From Oxyruncus cristatus (Eukaryota; Chordata; Aves; Passeriformes; Cotingidae), in the NCBI GenBank assembly GCA_013399855.1, contig VXAY01002880.1, forward strand, positions 441,004 through 505,003: a stretch of 64,000 nt of DNA, in the 5' to 3' direction. Positions 39,168 to 52,889 of the stretch are shown one piece after another. Both the position numbers and the translations under genes were made by a program. A model generated the notes under the pieces. That model ran no database searches. It was not told the DNA's origin and worked only from the letters and a program-made list of their open reading frames with translations. Each line of letters opens with the position of its first letter. Positions within the stretch are counted from its first letter, which is position 1.

Positions 39168-40740
39168 TAATTGAAATATAGCTAAAAAGAATTATGAAGG
39201 GCTAGAAGGGCTAGAGTAGTATCTCTGAACTGACAAAAGAGAATGGATGGAAATTCATTAATTCAGTACTTCTGAATTTGGGTCACTGTTGTTAGATAAG
39301 TGAAACCTCTCTTGAGATTCCTTGTTTGCTGAAAGAGTGAGAACCTGGAGTACCTGTGCCTTCAGGGAACTCTTGCACCAGGTGATTATGAGAAATGTCA
39401 GAAATTAGCTCCCAATTTTTTGCATTGACCATGTTCTGCATTGCACAGATTAGATAAATAGTGAGCCCTCCAGGACGGAATTTTTCCATTTAGGGAAGAA
39501 AAATCACATTTTTTTTTTCTGTTTTGTTCTAGAGTCCATAAATCTAACTCTTCATTATTAACAATGGTAAACAGTTCTGATCATGTAATAAAAAAAATTT
39601 GGACCTTTTGAAAATGCTACCATTTTAATTTTGGTGAAAACTACCCATCAATTCAAATCACATTTAGTTTATCCAAAATTGCATTTTTTCAGTGATTAAT
39701 GACTCACTGAAAAAAAGTTAATTGAGTTTTAAAGTCAAGTACTAGTTGTAAACCATGTTTTAAATATATATTACCAGATGTTTACACAGATGTGTAGTCA
39801 GTCAACATCAGTGTGAAATCAGTTGTGCATTAAGGAGCTGCATCGGAGGGACACAGTTACACCATCTGTGAGGCTGTTCTACTTCAGATTACACATCTAA
39901 AGATGCTGAGCTAAACCTAAAACTGAAAAACTTTAGAAGTCACCTACTTTTTTCTCCTGCATCTTTTCAGCTGCTTATAAGTCCTCTAAGTTATGCATGA
40001 GAGACTTTGGGTCTTTGTATGCTAATGCATTCTGCGGTGATGTTATCATCATAATTTTGAAGATAAGAGGAAAATATCTGTATCTCTGGTCTTGTATTGC
40101 AGAAATTAAGCAATTGTTGAGATTTTCAAAATATCAGGTAGCCTTGTGTTGTCTCAATATCAGCTCAATAGGAAACATTTTTTTTTCATTAAAATTTTTG
40201 AAACATTTTTAATATGAAAGTAGAGTTGTAGTTCTCTTGGGGGAGTCAGGGGAACTTAACCACAAATTTTAGAAGACCATTTACCACTCTCTATAGTGGA
40301 TTTCTCTAACATACATGTTTCTTATGCTCCTGTTTTTTCTTGTTTGTTTGTTTGGGGTACACTCTCAAACTCTGAAAGGCCTTTGATTTTAACTGCATAT
40401 TAGCATAGAAGATATACGGACAATATCAGGAAAGTCTGGTTGTTAAGACTTCTTTTGTTAAACTTGAATTATTTTAGTGAAATCTAACAGCTCTCCTGAA
40501 ATAGAAACAAGAAATCGTCAGAGTTTCTGCTAAACATTCATTGATAGATTTTAAAAGGTTATAATCATTTTCTTTTGCATCCCTGAAAGTTCTGGGACTG
40601 AAACCAATTAAAGAAATTTTATGGTAAAACTTACTTAGGGAAAATAAAATAAAACAAAACTCTGTATGTTTTTAGCTTAAAAAGAAGTCACTATTTATCC
40701 CAGTCTTTGACCCTGAATGGATTACTTTGGTTTGTGTTCA

Positions 40741-40842
40741 GGGTTGTTTTTTTATTTTTTTGTTTGGGATTGTGTTTGTGGGATTTTTGTTTGGGTTTTG
40801 TTTGTTTGTTTGTTTGTTTGGGGTTTTTGTTTGGTTTTTTTT
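40741..40842. repeat. T/G-rich tract with (GTTT)5
   Basis: About 100 bases almost free of C and A on the plus strand. They include five perfect GTTT units (40800-40819) and several GGG triplets spaced by T runs. The strand asymmetry is strong. Confidence 0.92.
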
Positions 40843-43263
40843 AGATTGGAGGTATTTTATGTCTGCTGTATAGCAACATTGATATGAGTAGAGCTACTAT
40901 ACATTTACTACGCAACAGTTTTGGATTTTGCTCTGTGTTGTGGAAAACATGTACAAGCATTTAAAGTTTGTTTTGATTCTGTAAAGACAACTATTAAGGA
41001 AAGAAATGTATTTCCTCATTCTATGAGTCAAGCTATGACATTCCATTTTTGAAGGAACAAAATTTCTTTGTCCATTTTAAGAACTACTTTATTTTTTTTT
41101 AATAATCCCAAACACATAGTTTTTATGGGATACCTAAAAAGAAGAAAAAGAAAATCCCACAAAATGACACACTAGCTTTTATGGCTTTTGAAGAGCTACA
41201 GAAGGAAGGTAAGTAACTTAACAGTCAATGAAAACTACAAGAACAATGACAGAGCTCAGTTTTTTTGTCCTCTCATACCTCTCTTATAATGCACTGAATG
41301 GGTCATGTGCAGATGTGTAGAGATATAAAAAAGCCTGGCTGTATCTTATTCCTCTGCATGGCACCATCTTTTTTTTATGGATCTGTTATGGGAAACTAGA
41401 ACAGTGAGAAATTCTTTGAGACCTCATGTTGCCTGCTGAGTCTGAAAAATCACCACCACCTCTTACAACAAAGAAAATCTGTTAGTAACGTGTAGAACAT
41501 TTCATCTTCAAAGATGGTATTCTAAGGAGTTATTATATCCCAAATTCAGAACTCAAATGCACTTGCATTTCTGAGCCTTGAAACTTCTTTTCTAGGAATT
41601 GTCTTATTTGTGATATGCTTTCAATGACCTAAGCTTTAATTTCTTTTCATTTTTCTCTTGCATTGGTTATTTTACAAAGTCAAAAAATTGCATATCTTTT
41701 CTCTTTAGCGTAAACCTTTAGTTCTATTTTATAACTGGATTTTATACAAATGATTCATAATTTAATGTTTTCAGAATGTGTATCTTAAACCTAAAAAGAA
41801 CCTATGATACATATGCCATGTGAATGTGCTAATTATCTTCTCACAGGAATCAGTGGAATTGTATTCATTTGACTATGTTGCATAGGTGTTATTGAGTCAA
41901 ATTTCCAGAAAATAAAATTTATACCGGGGATTTAGTATAGATTTATGTTGAGAATTAAGGGCGGTTTTGTGTATGTGTGAATAAAATATAACAATTTGTG
42001 TTGGGTCTGTTGAACTGAAATTTGGAACTTATCTTTTTGGCTAAGCAGGGACAAAATACTGCTAAAAAGGGAGTTTGGGGAAAGAAACAGGTATTTATAG
42101 TGCAGTCTTATTGTATTGAAGTAATAAATTTCATGGTTATGTCTTGCAATTGCATTAATGTCACCAAATGCATATGGAACATGTGGATTGTAAAGAAAAC
42201 AGTGCTTTGTGATATCAGAAGCATCTCTTTCTGATAGTGGGAAGTTATTAGACAGATTAATGATAAAAAATGGCACCATACAGTTTATGTAATAATTTTA
42301 ATCAACCAGCAGATCTCTCACTTCCTGAAGTCTCTCCTACTTCCTATGAATCGCCTTCCCTGGGTGATTCCCATACTGATAATATTGCTTTCATTAATAT
42401 TTGTGGGTCATAAAACACTTAATATATTCCTGGACTATAGCCACTTCTAATTCTAAGCCTTACATTTACAAACCTTTTACTCTAATTGAAAAAACCTACA
42501 GAAACAGTAGAAAATTGTTATTTTTTTTCAGTGTCAGGAATTTAAAAATAAACATAGAGAAAGAAACATATCCAAACTCTTTTGTGGATTCTTAGACATC
42601 TTAAAAATGTGGTTAAGATGGAGAAAGTGAAATGGAGAGGGTCTTTTTCTTTCCGGCTCAGATGGTCATATATTGATTTTTTTTCCTTTTCCTCTTGCTT
42701 AATTTTTTCCTTTCCCATTTGTGAGATGCACATTCCAAATGTCAGTTGAAAATCTACAGTGTTTGTTTGAGATTAGTCTGTGCTAAGAAATGTGAATACT
42801 GAATTACTTTCTCAGTACATTGGAATTTGAAGTTTAGAGAAAGTGAGACAATACTCTTGTATTGTGCATTATGCTAAGTAAATACATAATCTTCTTCATC
42901 AAACACTACTTTTTATGCAGGAGCATGTACAATATCTCCTAGATAGCCATGTGTGTTGTAACAGTGTGGGCTTTTTTGCTTTCCAATGTAGAGTAATTTG
43001 TTCTAAGAGATTCTAAACTTATTTTTGTAAATGTAAAGTAAAGCAATTGATTTCCTCACATACTTCTCAAGGTACACTGTTACTTTAGGAATAGTTATTA
43101 AGTGCTCAGCCAATCTCCTTTCCTTGTATGATTGTTTATTTTTGCTTAAGATCCAGAATTTTTAAAAGGTTTGTTTAGAAATGCTCAACAAAAATGTTCT
43201 CTTCCTTCCTTTCTACTGATTCTGGATACTTAATGAAAGTTTACTATCAAGTATCAAAACAGA

Positions 43264-43380
43264 GTTCAAGCTGGAAAGAACCCCAGGAGGTTCTGTGTCC
43301 AACTTCCTACTCAAGGCAGGTCAGCTGTGAGATGAGATTGCTCAAGGCTTTATCCAGTTGAGTCTTTAAATGTGACTGAC
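43264..43380 (-). mobile_element. CR1 LINE 3'-end fragment
   Basis: On the plus strand the sequence TTCAAGCTGGAAAGAACCCC, then AGGAGGTTCTGTGTCCAACT, ACTCAAGGCAGGTCAGCTGT and TTGCTCAAGGCTTTATCCAG follow the reverse complement of the CR1 3' UTR and the last codons of ORF2. The terminal octamers are lost or too mutated to see. It is 5'-truncated and old. Confidence 0.8.
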
Positions 43381-43885
43381 AAATAAACCTCATCATTTGG
43401 CTTGATTCTTTCCTGGGTGAGTGACTGCTTTGTATTATGTAATTTGTCAGTAAGTGTAAAACTTCCATTAAATAAGATAATTACATCAGGTTTATTTTCA
43501 AACAGCTTCATTTACTTCAACTGAGCAATGACTTCTGGTTTTCCCTGTTAGAATAAGACTGTATCTCCTTTTCAAGAATATCTAGAAATGTGTAAAAGAT
43601 TTAGTAATTACTGACTCCTTTTTCCTTGTTAAACGATACATTTTATATTCAGAAAAGGGTTTGATTGTTGAGGAAAAGATTAATAGAACAATATTTTTAC
43701 TTTCTCTACGTTTAAATACTCAGTTATGTTTCATTGTCTTGAAACCTCATGCTTTCAAGATTGCTCACTGTTGCACTCACATTTTTTTTTCAAAAAATGT
43801 AATAATGAAATTCCAATAAATTTTAGCAGAATTGGAATCAAGGCAATACAAAAATGCTGAAAATATCTCCACTCTGTTGTGACTT

Positions 43886-43935
43886 ATTCTTTTTATCTCC
43901 TCTGGTTAGAATTCTTTTTATCTCCTCTGGTTAGA
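43886..43935. repeat. Perfect 25-bp tandem duplication
   Basis: The 25-base unit at 43886-43910 (starting ATTCTTTTTATCTCCTCTGG) is repeated without a mismatch at 43911-43935. Perfect identity indicates a recent duplication by replication slippage, or an assembly artefact. Confidence 0.97.
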
Positions 43936-44086
43936 TATACAGTTGAAAGTATTATAGCAATGCAATTGTTAATTGTTACGAATTTTCAAACTTGTATTGT
44001 GTTTAGATAGACAATTATCAATTCTGGAAAGGAAAATAGAATTAAAAAAAAAAAATCTATCCTAATTTCCTAACTCGGGAAATCAG

Positions 44087-44132
44087 TTTCTTTCTTTCTT
44101 TCTTTTTTTTTTTTTCATTTTTCTTTCTTTTT
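44087..44132. repeat. (CTTT)n / poly-T pyrimidine tract
   Basis: CTTT units pass into T13 and then further CTTT-like sequence. A poly-A run (44044-44055) lies shortly before it. Confidence 0.93.
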
Positions 44133-44470
44133 AATTGAAGTTTTTGAGGCCTTTGTGTTGAAACTAAGTAAGTTGCTCTCTCCTATTTATTTATTTAAGA
44201 GAAAGCTTATAGTAGAAATGGATAGGACAGAGTTCAAATGTTTCTTATTAAGGCTGAAATCTCTAGTGAAACAAGATAAGTGCTCTTGAACTGGATAGAC
44301 TCCTCTGTGGATGAGGAGAGAGTACCTTGACTCCTCCAATCTGTTTCTTTAACAAACTTAGACAAGTAAAGAGAATGACATGGACTGGAGTACATCAGAA
44401 TGATGATAACGTGCAAGCAACTTCTTTAATTAGTCTCTTATGGTCTACTTATTATTTGGAATAGACATAG

Positions 44471-44800
44471 GTGACAGAAATGAAGTACGTGCTGAGGCAT
44501 TACGGTTCAGTAAGAGAGCATTTTAAGGAATACCTATTAGTGGAATGCCGATGGATTCTTCGTGTGGATGCCACTGGTGCAAGAGGAAGCCTCTATAACT
44601 GTATCCTGTATGGCACCTGCTGGATTTCTGCAACCACCCCACTGTCATTACGAAATGTGTCGCAGTCTTCACAGATGTCTGTGTTTTGGATCCCCCCCAG
44701 GTTTTTGGGACTTGTGCTTCATGGTGTTGCACACATAGCTTTGTCTGACTACAGGAAGAGTGCCCTTCTCTTGGCCTCTAGAATATTTCTTACGTATTAG
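44471..44800 (+). other. CpG-denser block with unrecognised 109-codon open frame
   Basis: This is the longest plus-strand frame outside transposons, LTR-like blocks and the assembly gap. It runs from ATG at 44471 to TAG at 44798-44800. I recognise no domain, and no homologue comes to mind. The block has more CpG (for example at 44549, 44560, 44651, 44661 and 44793) and more GC than its flanks. The minus strand is also open for 69 codons. It may be a decayed exon, a relic of an unknown transposon or chance. Confidence 0.2.
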
Positions 44801-47800
44801 TTAATTATGACTTCATGAGTACAAGACCTTGCTGCACTTCATCTGCGGGTAGACAATTTCAGTAGACTTCTAACAGATTTCCTTTGTTCAGTCTTGAAAG
44901 GACTCTGGGGTATAATGCACCTTCAGAAGTTTGTCTTTGGGCTTCTTGTAAGTTATACAGTCCTTAGCAGTTAAGCAAGATGTTGATGCATCATTTCCTT
45001 AGTTTGTAAGACAGATGACATTTGATTCAGGAACTGGAGGAGTCTCTGTCTGTTGACCTTTAATTCTCTCTCTATACCATTGCTCTACAAGTACTTGTAG
45101 CCCAGCATTTATGGGAAACCGTGATGACTTGGTACTATAATGCTTTTTTTTTTTTGGTGTCAAATTACGGCTGAGTACATTAGTATTGCTATCTAAGCAG
45201 CAATATTAATCACTCCATGCATTCTTCACAATTTTCTTTAATAAATCTTGTTAATAATTAATGTCATTCTTTTGATAACTCCAAGATAAGCTAGGAAAGA
45301 TTTAATAACTTTTCTCCAGATGACCTACCAAGGTCTCAAAATCTATTATAATAATTAATGTTTAGCTGTGAAGTTGAACATATTTCACATAATTTTTTAA
45401 TGTGTGCTTCTGATAAATATTGTTTACAAAACCAGTGATTAATCAGTGTTATAACTACATGTCCATATGCATAAAGGAGAAACACCCCAAGTGAATTTAA
45501 ATTTTGCTATTATTGGAGCTAGACAAGAGAAACTGTGAGCTGTATATGAGGCAACAGGAAAGAATGCTTGGTAGAACTGCCTCTGAAGGAAAAGGGACAC
45601 ATTCACAGGGATATATTTGTACCCTTTAGGGCTGCAGTTTCACCACTATGATGCTACAGGATGCACTATAGGGCTGTGTTCATAGAAGTGCATGGATATG
45701 ACGTGATTTTCTAAGCAGAGCTGCTTTTAGTCATGTTGCTTATCATAATGTTAGTATAAGCGTCTGTTGAGAAGGACATTATGTAATTGTGCCAGCCCAA
45801 AAAAGGTAATTCTTCAATCTAATTTTCACTGTAAATTCAAAAATATCTAGGTAAAAATGTCTTACCGTTTATATCGAGGGCAAAATAGTTATATCACTTA
45901 GTTTTCTCAATGTAGAAACATTCTGGAAAATAACTAATATATAACAAACATCATTAAAAATTGTTCTCCATTCATTCCAGTACAGAAATGACGCATGTAA
46001 CCACCTTTAAAATGTATATACATCCAGCTGCAAGGTGGAACATGACTTAGGAAGAACACATAGTGTCATTGTGTAGAAGTTTCTCTGTAGTAGCATGCTA
46101 AAGGAGTTGCCAGTCTGCAAGACAAAACTTGTCTAAAACATTTCATAATTATTTGCCAATAGAATCTCTTCATGGAAATTCTTAACCTCAGAATATGAAA
46201 TGGCCACTTACAAAACATGTGCTATGCATTAAAATGGTCAAAATCTAATGCCTCTGTGGTCTTACTGTAAAGCACAAAAATTTGAAAAATTATAAAGATT
46301 CTTAAGATTTTCTTTTTTTGACATGTTATTTCAAGGGATTGGGGACTTCAGGGATGGTTTCCATAGTGCCCCTTAATCCGTCAATAAATCTCAAGTGCAG
46401 CTTACTGAAACTATTTCCACACTATTCACATAACATTAGGTGAAACAACAAAGAGAAAAAGAAACTAAAGTGTTTCCTTTTTTTCTTTAATTTCTAAAAG
46501 CAAACACTATTTTAGAAATACAAATACTATAATAATTAATACTTCCTTTCCTATTCTTTTGTTTCCTGAATTTCTTTATGTGTAATTTTGTCCTTAATTT
46601 GTTTCATGTGGTGTTACTGCGATACTATCTGACCATAATTTAAGGTCTGAAAGTTTCTAATCAAAACCAGAAAATTATTTGCACTATAATGCTACCTACA
46701 GATCCCACAAAGACTCCCTGTCTTGTAGCCATCATATGTAGCATGCATACAGTTAGAATGCAGTTCATTTTTTCCTCAAAAGATGTTAAAATGTACAGGA
46801 CCCTTTGATTTTCATTATGAGAAAAGTGATGTCAGTTGGCAAGCATGCTAATGTTATGTCTACAAAAAAATGTTGTTGCATTTCCAGAAGTTTTTTTTTA
46901 TTAGTTGTAGTTTGTAGTTGCATAACTTGTAATTCTGGGAGGAATGCAGGCTTTCTATTCAAACATTACTCTATTCAAAAACATGTTCAAATGCTCTCTG
47001 GAATTTTATGCACCACCAGTGATTCAGTAAAATCCCATCTCTGTTCCACTAATTCCTTAAGAAGACACTCAACTAGTCTGCCAGGGTTGGTGTCTTGAGG
47101 CATGTGTGCCCTTGGTAAATCTTACCAGAAAGTGGGAAGTTGGGTGTCTGTAAAACTCTGCAAGTCTTGAGCAATATTTAGTATTCTTTAACCTGCAGTT
47201 TAATTTCTAAAAGCAAGTAAGTTCAAAAGGATGAGATACAGTGCTAAGAATATATTTCTGATGATGTTCTGATCAGTTTGTATTATCCTACCTCTTTTAC
47301 TTCCTGAAATATTCACTTGTTTCACAATGTTAAGGTTTGTTATGTGACAATCTGTCCTTCATCACTGTATGCATCACTGTACTGGTGCATCATGGTATTA
47401 TGAAAACAAAGATAAAACTGTCTGCTGAAACCTCTCCCACATTAAGTTCGTTCTCTTTCAGCAAACTGAACTGTTTCATCAAAACTTCCAGGAAAGGAAA
47501 GAATCAGAGTAATTTGTAACAACAGTTCATTTTAGGGACTGATGAAGGATGTGTGTCAGTTGTTGGAGTGCGTCTTCTAAACTACCCTGGATACAGAAAA
47601 CGTGTTGTCTCTTACCAGCAGAAGGAAAAGGATGAGGAATGGTAGTTGTGAGATATTTTAAGTTTAGCAGAAAGAGTTTAGCAGTCAGTGTCTAACAAGC
47701 CACTAGTTTAGTTACTGAGGGGTATATCCAACATACTTGCACGTTGCATTCTTTATGTTCCACTGAGTTTTTGTTGGGCTGGTCTGAATCAGGGAGGATA

Positions 47801-48047
47801 GACACAGAAACCTATGCAGTTCCTGTGGGGCAAGGTAATGCAATGGGTCTCTTAGCCAATAAAGAGGGTGCTGGGGCATGACTTTTTCCAGGTAACTTCA
47901 TTATATTCTTATGTTTACTTTCAGCTCAAATTAAATATTAAAATATGTCTTCATAATTATGTTTTCTACCTTACTAGAGTGGAAAGTGTACTGTGTATAT
48001 AAAATATTAAATCTGTGCTGTTCATTTGTGAATAGAAGGTCAGAAGT

Positions 48048-48066
48048 AAAAAAAAAAAAAAAAAAA
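48048..48066. repeat. Poly-A run (19 bases)
   Basis: An uninterrupted A19. I see no processed gene copy or LINE upstream to explain it as a tail. Confidence 0.95.
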
Positions 48067-51000
48067 GAGTATCTATAGCGTTTAAGAAACTTTTCTGTTT
48101 TAAGAACACGTTTGACAATGGAATGAGATAGGAAGTGACATTTACCTGTCCTTATAGAAAGGTATTCTATAACAAACACATTTTTTCCCAATTCTCATTG
48201 GAAATTAGTGTGAAACTGTATGAGGTTTAGAATTATTTAAATTAACCTATTCTTCATGTACAGTCCTGTATCTTGAGATAGAGATAACCCAGGCATTCAG
48301 GAAAAGGCAATCTCCATAGCTTTCCAAGATTCACATATCTGTCAAATTAAGCTGATTTTAAGTTCCCACTTCTCTCTAATCAAGATTAAATCAGGTTTAT
48401 TTTTTAAGGTACCTGAGTATTCTGAGCTTCAGAAAAGTTGTTGCATCTTATATTTGAAAAAGAAAATACATTGTTTAGTTTTATCATTGGATTATAGACT
48501 TGTAGTTTAATGAAGTTATTGAATGCTAATTCATCATTACAATAAGCAGCATTCTTTTCAAAATAATGCTAGACTACTGTTAGAGTTATCTACTTACCTG
48601 TAGTAGAAAATTGTATTTTCTTTAATATCATATCAGAATTTACTATTATGATATTATTTTTTAATACTTAAAGTTGGAACACTGCTCTTAGAGATTATAA
48701 AATACATAATTTTTCCAGAGAAAAGGATGACAGAAAGGAAATATTATCAAAGAAATAAAGTATTAATTCTGAAAATGAGGTATATTCTAAAGTTGTTTTA
48801 AAACTTATTGAAAGAAGGGAAGTCAGCAATATTAGTCTCTAAAACTGTGGTTTCACTACTGCTTTTATATCAAGGTGATCAATGCTAGTAATTTTCTTGT
48901 AAAACTTAAATAGAGATGTTTCATTACGGCAATAGAAGCCCAGTTCTTGGAAGCAGAAGTATGGGAACATAATGTGGAACTTGATTATTTGTGCTGTGGT
49001 AAATGTCCTGAGCTCCATCCCTCCTAGCATGCTTGGGTACTGCGCACTTGCAGTATCACTGTAAAAACCTACTTTACAAGAACTCTGTCCCAATATTTTA
49101 TGGAGGAGAATGGAGAGGTAATGTTCTCCAGCTGGTCAGGTCTTCTGGCACTGATTGTAGGGTAAGGTTCAGACAGCTATTATGCAAAATGCAGAGTGGG
49201 GATTGAAACAGTCTCTTCTCTGAAGCACTACCCCAGTAAACTACTAAACAGGGTTGCTTTATTATTCTTCCTCACTTTTTCTTTCACCCGAAGTTGCTGA
49301 TTTTGAAAAATCTTTCAGATAAATGTTTTAACTGGAAACAGAAGTTACAAGTGAAACAGCAATAGATGTAAGAATACCTAATGTTCAAAAAGAACATTCT
49401 TCAGTGACACTGCGACAGGTTAATATCTGCTCTGTAACATATTGTTTGTTTACTGTATGTGACAAAGATCTAACAATATTAAGCAGTAAGAGTGGTTGAA
49501 TAGGCTCTTTAAAATGATAAAAAAATAATTCCAATATGGACCCAGACAGATGAAAGAAGTTTCTCCACCTCATTGATATCATACTCATCTCAGCAAAGAA
49601 CTCTGAATGCTGATATTTTCTTGTAGCCCCTTCTGCAGAAACACCAGCTTTTAACCTTGGGGCCTAGAGGGACCTTGGGAAAGTGGGCATAATGGAACGG
49701 GTGGATATGAGTAGGTTTATGTATGAAAAGTTAACTACATTAATAATTCAGGATAGGGTGGTGGTGGGGGTTATTTGATTTTTTTTTTTTTTTTGTTAAT
49801 AATTACATTATTTAGGCTGTGCTACCATCATTGGTGCTGGGCAACTTATAACTAATCTTTGATTTAGTCTGTGTAGAACTTAATTGGTCAAATACTAAAC
49901 TCTTGGCTCAATGTGAAGTGTGTTTTTGGACATAATGGGATTTTGGGTCTAACATGGTAGTTTTTTATTCATCTGTTAAAGTTGTTTGTTTCTGCTTAGA
50001 TGTTGTTATTTCTTCTGAGTTTATCCATTTGAGATTATTTGACATTTGAGGAAATTTTTCATCCACAGAGGTAGAGAGCATCTACTTTCTGCTTTGTACG
50101 GTTTGGCAGGACAATTGCACAGAAGACAAGCCAAGAAATGCCTGGATGCTATTTAGGATGAAATGATCCAGTGATCTCTATGAAAATTTTGTTGCCAGTT
50201 CTATAGGAATCATGTGTAGGTCAGTTAGAACTTAAGATAAACCCTTAATAATTTTATCTTCTATTATCTGTAATGTTTCCTAAGAGAGTTAACACCAAAG
50301 CTTTAAAAGTTTAAATGACTGTTTTTTTTAGATAAAATATTCAATAGAATATATTAACTTTCAGGCACAAAAGTCTTTACTTGGGTCAAATATTTGATTT
50401 TTGGAGAGAAATACATTATTTTTGGCATGGATAAGAAAGCATGTGTCTAAGCAGGTGGACAAAATCTGAAATATCTAGAATGGGTACACAGAACAGACCA
50501 GACCAGGCACTTTTACAAAAATGCTGTATCAAGAGTGTAGGCTCTCAGTGCAAGCCCACAGTGCCCATTGGGCTCCTGTACCAAATTAAGGTTTTGTTGA
50601 TTCCCTTTGATATGTGACTGGCACTTCATGCTCTAGGGATTTAAAGTCTTCCTTTAACAACACCTTAAGCAGTGTTTTCTCAAAAGTCTCAGTAGCCAAC
50701 ACAGGAAACAATACATTCCAAAAGCGAAGTGACTGATTGTTTGGTGAACAATATAAATTGCTGTTTCTGGATAACACTAGAGACTAGAGAAATACTGAGG
50801 TTTGCTGCTCTTTGTAGGGCTTTATCTTTCTACAAAATGTAGTTAAGCCTAAAACTTCTCTAAATTTGGATCACGTAGAGTAACCCGTTTCCCCTGCTCT
50901 CTGTGGCTTTGAAAACAATCTAAACACGTACATGTATTTTTAGGGAAGCAGAAGTTTTTAAAAGGAGGTGTTTCACAAAATGTCAGTACTATGTGCTGCT

Positions 51001-52580
51001 CTTCAACTACTGTTTGCTCTCACTAGTTTATGGTCGGCTCTTTCTGAAGGGCTGGTTTAAAAGCAGCTTGAGTGCATCACACAGGAGAAATATACTCTGG
51101 TATGGAAAAATATTTAGATCTGAAAGTATAAAGAACTTTCAAAAAGTCATCAAAAAGAAGTTGCAGAGTTTGAACATTTCCCATACAATTCCTACAGATT
51201 ATGCACCCTTCAAGACAACTATCTAAAGACATACATTTCCTCTAGGAATAGATTGATTGTTTTTTTTTTGCTGTTCAACAAGACAGTACTTGCTTACTAG
51301 GACAGTAGCTGATTAGTAATCTGTCTTCACTGCTCTCTTCTTTTGAAGGAACCTGCAGGTAGGAGAGAGATGAGAGGAATGGACTTAGATTGCCCAAGAG
51401 GGACAAAGGAGATTTCAAGTATAGACAATTTAAAGAAGGACAGACTTGATTTTTATTTTGCATACCAGGGTTTATATTTTTTATTTTGAAAGAGATATAC
51501 AAAAGGAAGCAAAAGTGCCTCCTGGCTTTTTCCCTAGCATCTTTCTAAACCCCTAGGGAGAGAGTGACAGAAGGAACAAAAATATCAAAGGAGTAGCACA
51601 TATGAACTTTTCACTGAAATTAATTTCACTGCATTGTTGATAACTGCTACTCAATGTGACTGAGGATTGGGGTTGCACTATATTGCCATGCTACAAAGCA
51701 AACCATTTTTTGGCATGCATTTAAGTTTAAGCTCTGTCACCCAGGTGGAGATTATATATCTCCTTAATATTAAAATACTTGTGGAAAGCTACTTTAATGA
51801 ACTAATTGAATTTTTGTGTCATCAAAATTACAAAGAAATATAGATGGGAATTCAAGTCTATTGACTTTTTGGGTCACTAATTCTACATATTGAAGAATGT
51901 TTCACATGGGTGGAGCTTCTATCCCTTATTTTGGTGTAGATGAGATGTTCTAAAAAAGTATCCTTTCTGAATCTCAAAGCTTGCAAAAACTTTTCTTGGC
52001 ACACTGCATACCTTTTTAAAAGATGATCAGTTCAGTGATGTTGACAGTTCAATTACAAATGGTTGAGCAGTTCTGCCATTTAGTTGGCAAGGGAAAATGA
52101 GACTGATTTTAGTGTTTTGGGAGATTTGGAATGTATTAACCTTCTTTCTGAGAAGTTTGTTTGGTGCTACCTTTATCCTTACCTACTTTCCTATAGTTTT
52201 CAGCACCTTGTGTTAAGCATGACAAATTCATTATTGAGTATTTGAAGTGAACTTCCTTTGAAACCAAGGAGAAAACACAGGGTTTCTGTATGAAAATCTG
52301 AGAATTTTGCATACTACTCTAATGTTTTTTCTCTCTTTGTCCTCTACCAACAAATCAGAAAATAAAACCTTTGTTAAAAAAAAAAAAAAATTAAATAGGA
52401 AATTTTCTATAAAAAAGTTGCACACTCCTGTGTATCAGGATTTGATCCTTCTACCAGTTCTAGACAGCTAAATTCCTCTTTTCAGTGAAATGCCTACATT
52501 ACTCTTTTCTCACTTGGGGCTTGGGTTTTTTTCTCTTTCATTTAAATGAGTTCCATATTACTTAGGCATATAATTACTTA

Positions 52581-52613
52581 TTTCTTCCTTCCTTCCTTTT
52601 TTTTTTTTTTTTT
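52581..52613. repeat. (TTCC)n / poly-T tract
   Basis: TTCC units followed by about 17 T residues, pure pyrimidine on the plus strand. Confidence 0.93.
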
Positions 52614-52871
52614 CACCAAAAAGGATAGTGCAGACCAAAAATTAACCCTGAGAGAAGCAATGACAGAAATGGTGTGTAAGCAGGTCACTAGCTATCTGTG
52701 TTTAGATTATCCAGGAATATGTTTTTAAAATAAAAATAAAGGGAGAAATAAAGTCACTCTGGATAACATAAAGCCCAGTTGGATTAATTATTAATTGAAG
52801 TATGACTATTTTTTAATTTCACTTTTTTATTTATTTTGAGAAGCTTCCAGTTCTCCTCTCCAGCCACAGCA

Positions 52872-52889
52872 GGGAGGGGGAGGGAGGGG
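52872..52889 (+). promoter_or_regulatory. Canonical G-quadruplex motif
   Basis: GGGAGGGGGAGGGAGGGG has four G runs of three or more with single-base loops, among the most stable quadruplex patterns known. It stands out in AT-rich surroundings. No gene start is recognisable nearby, so any role is unknown. Confidence 0.85.

Larger units (their letters stand above)
35634..43263. other. Long AT-rich non-coding stretch, only simple repeats
   Basis: No gene or sizeable transposon is recognisable over 7.6 kb. It holds T/G-rich tracts at 35889-35923, 39109-39167, 40340-40358 and 40741-40842. The open frames (up to 115 codons at 41932-42279, minus) show no domain or exon context. Confidence 0.6.
44801..52859. 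other. Long AT-rich non-coding stretch, no gene seen
   Basis: Simple repeats only: T11 near 45146, A19 at 48048-48066, T16 near 49779, and a TTCC/T tract at 52581-52613. Open frames reach 97 codons (46805-47098) and show no domain. No transposon signature is recognised. Confidence 0.6.

Noticed and set aside
48048..48066. Poly-A run as the tail of a processed pseudogene
   Set aside because: No gene-like sequence precedes it and no target-site duplication is evident.
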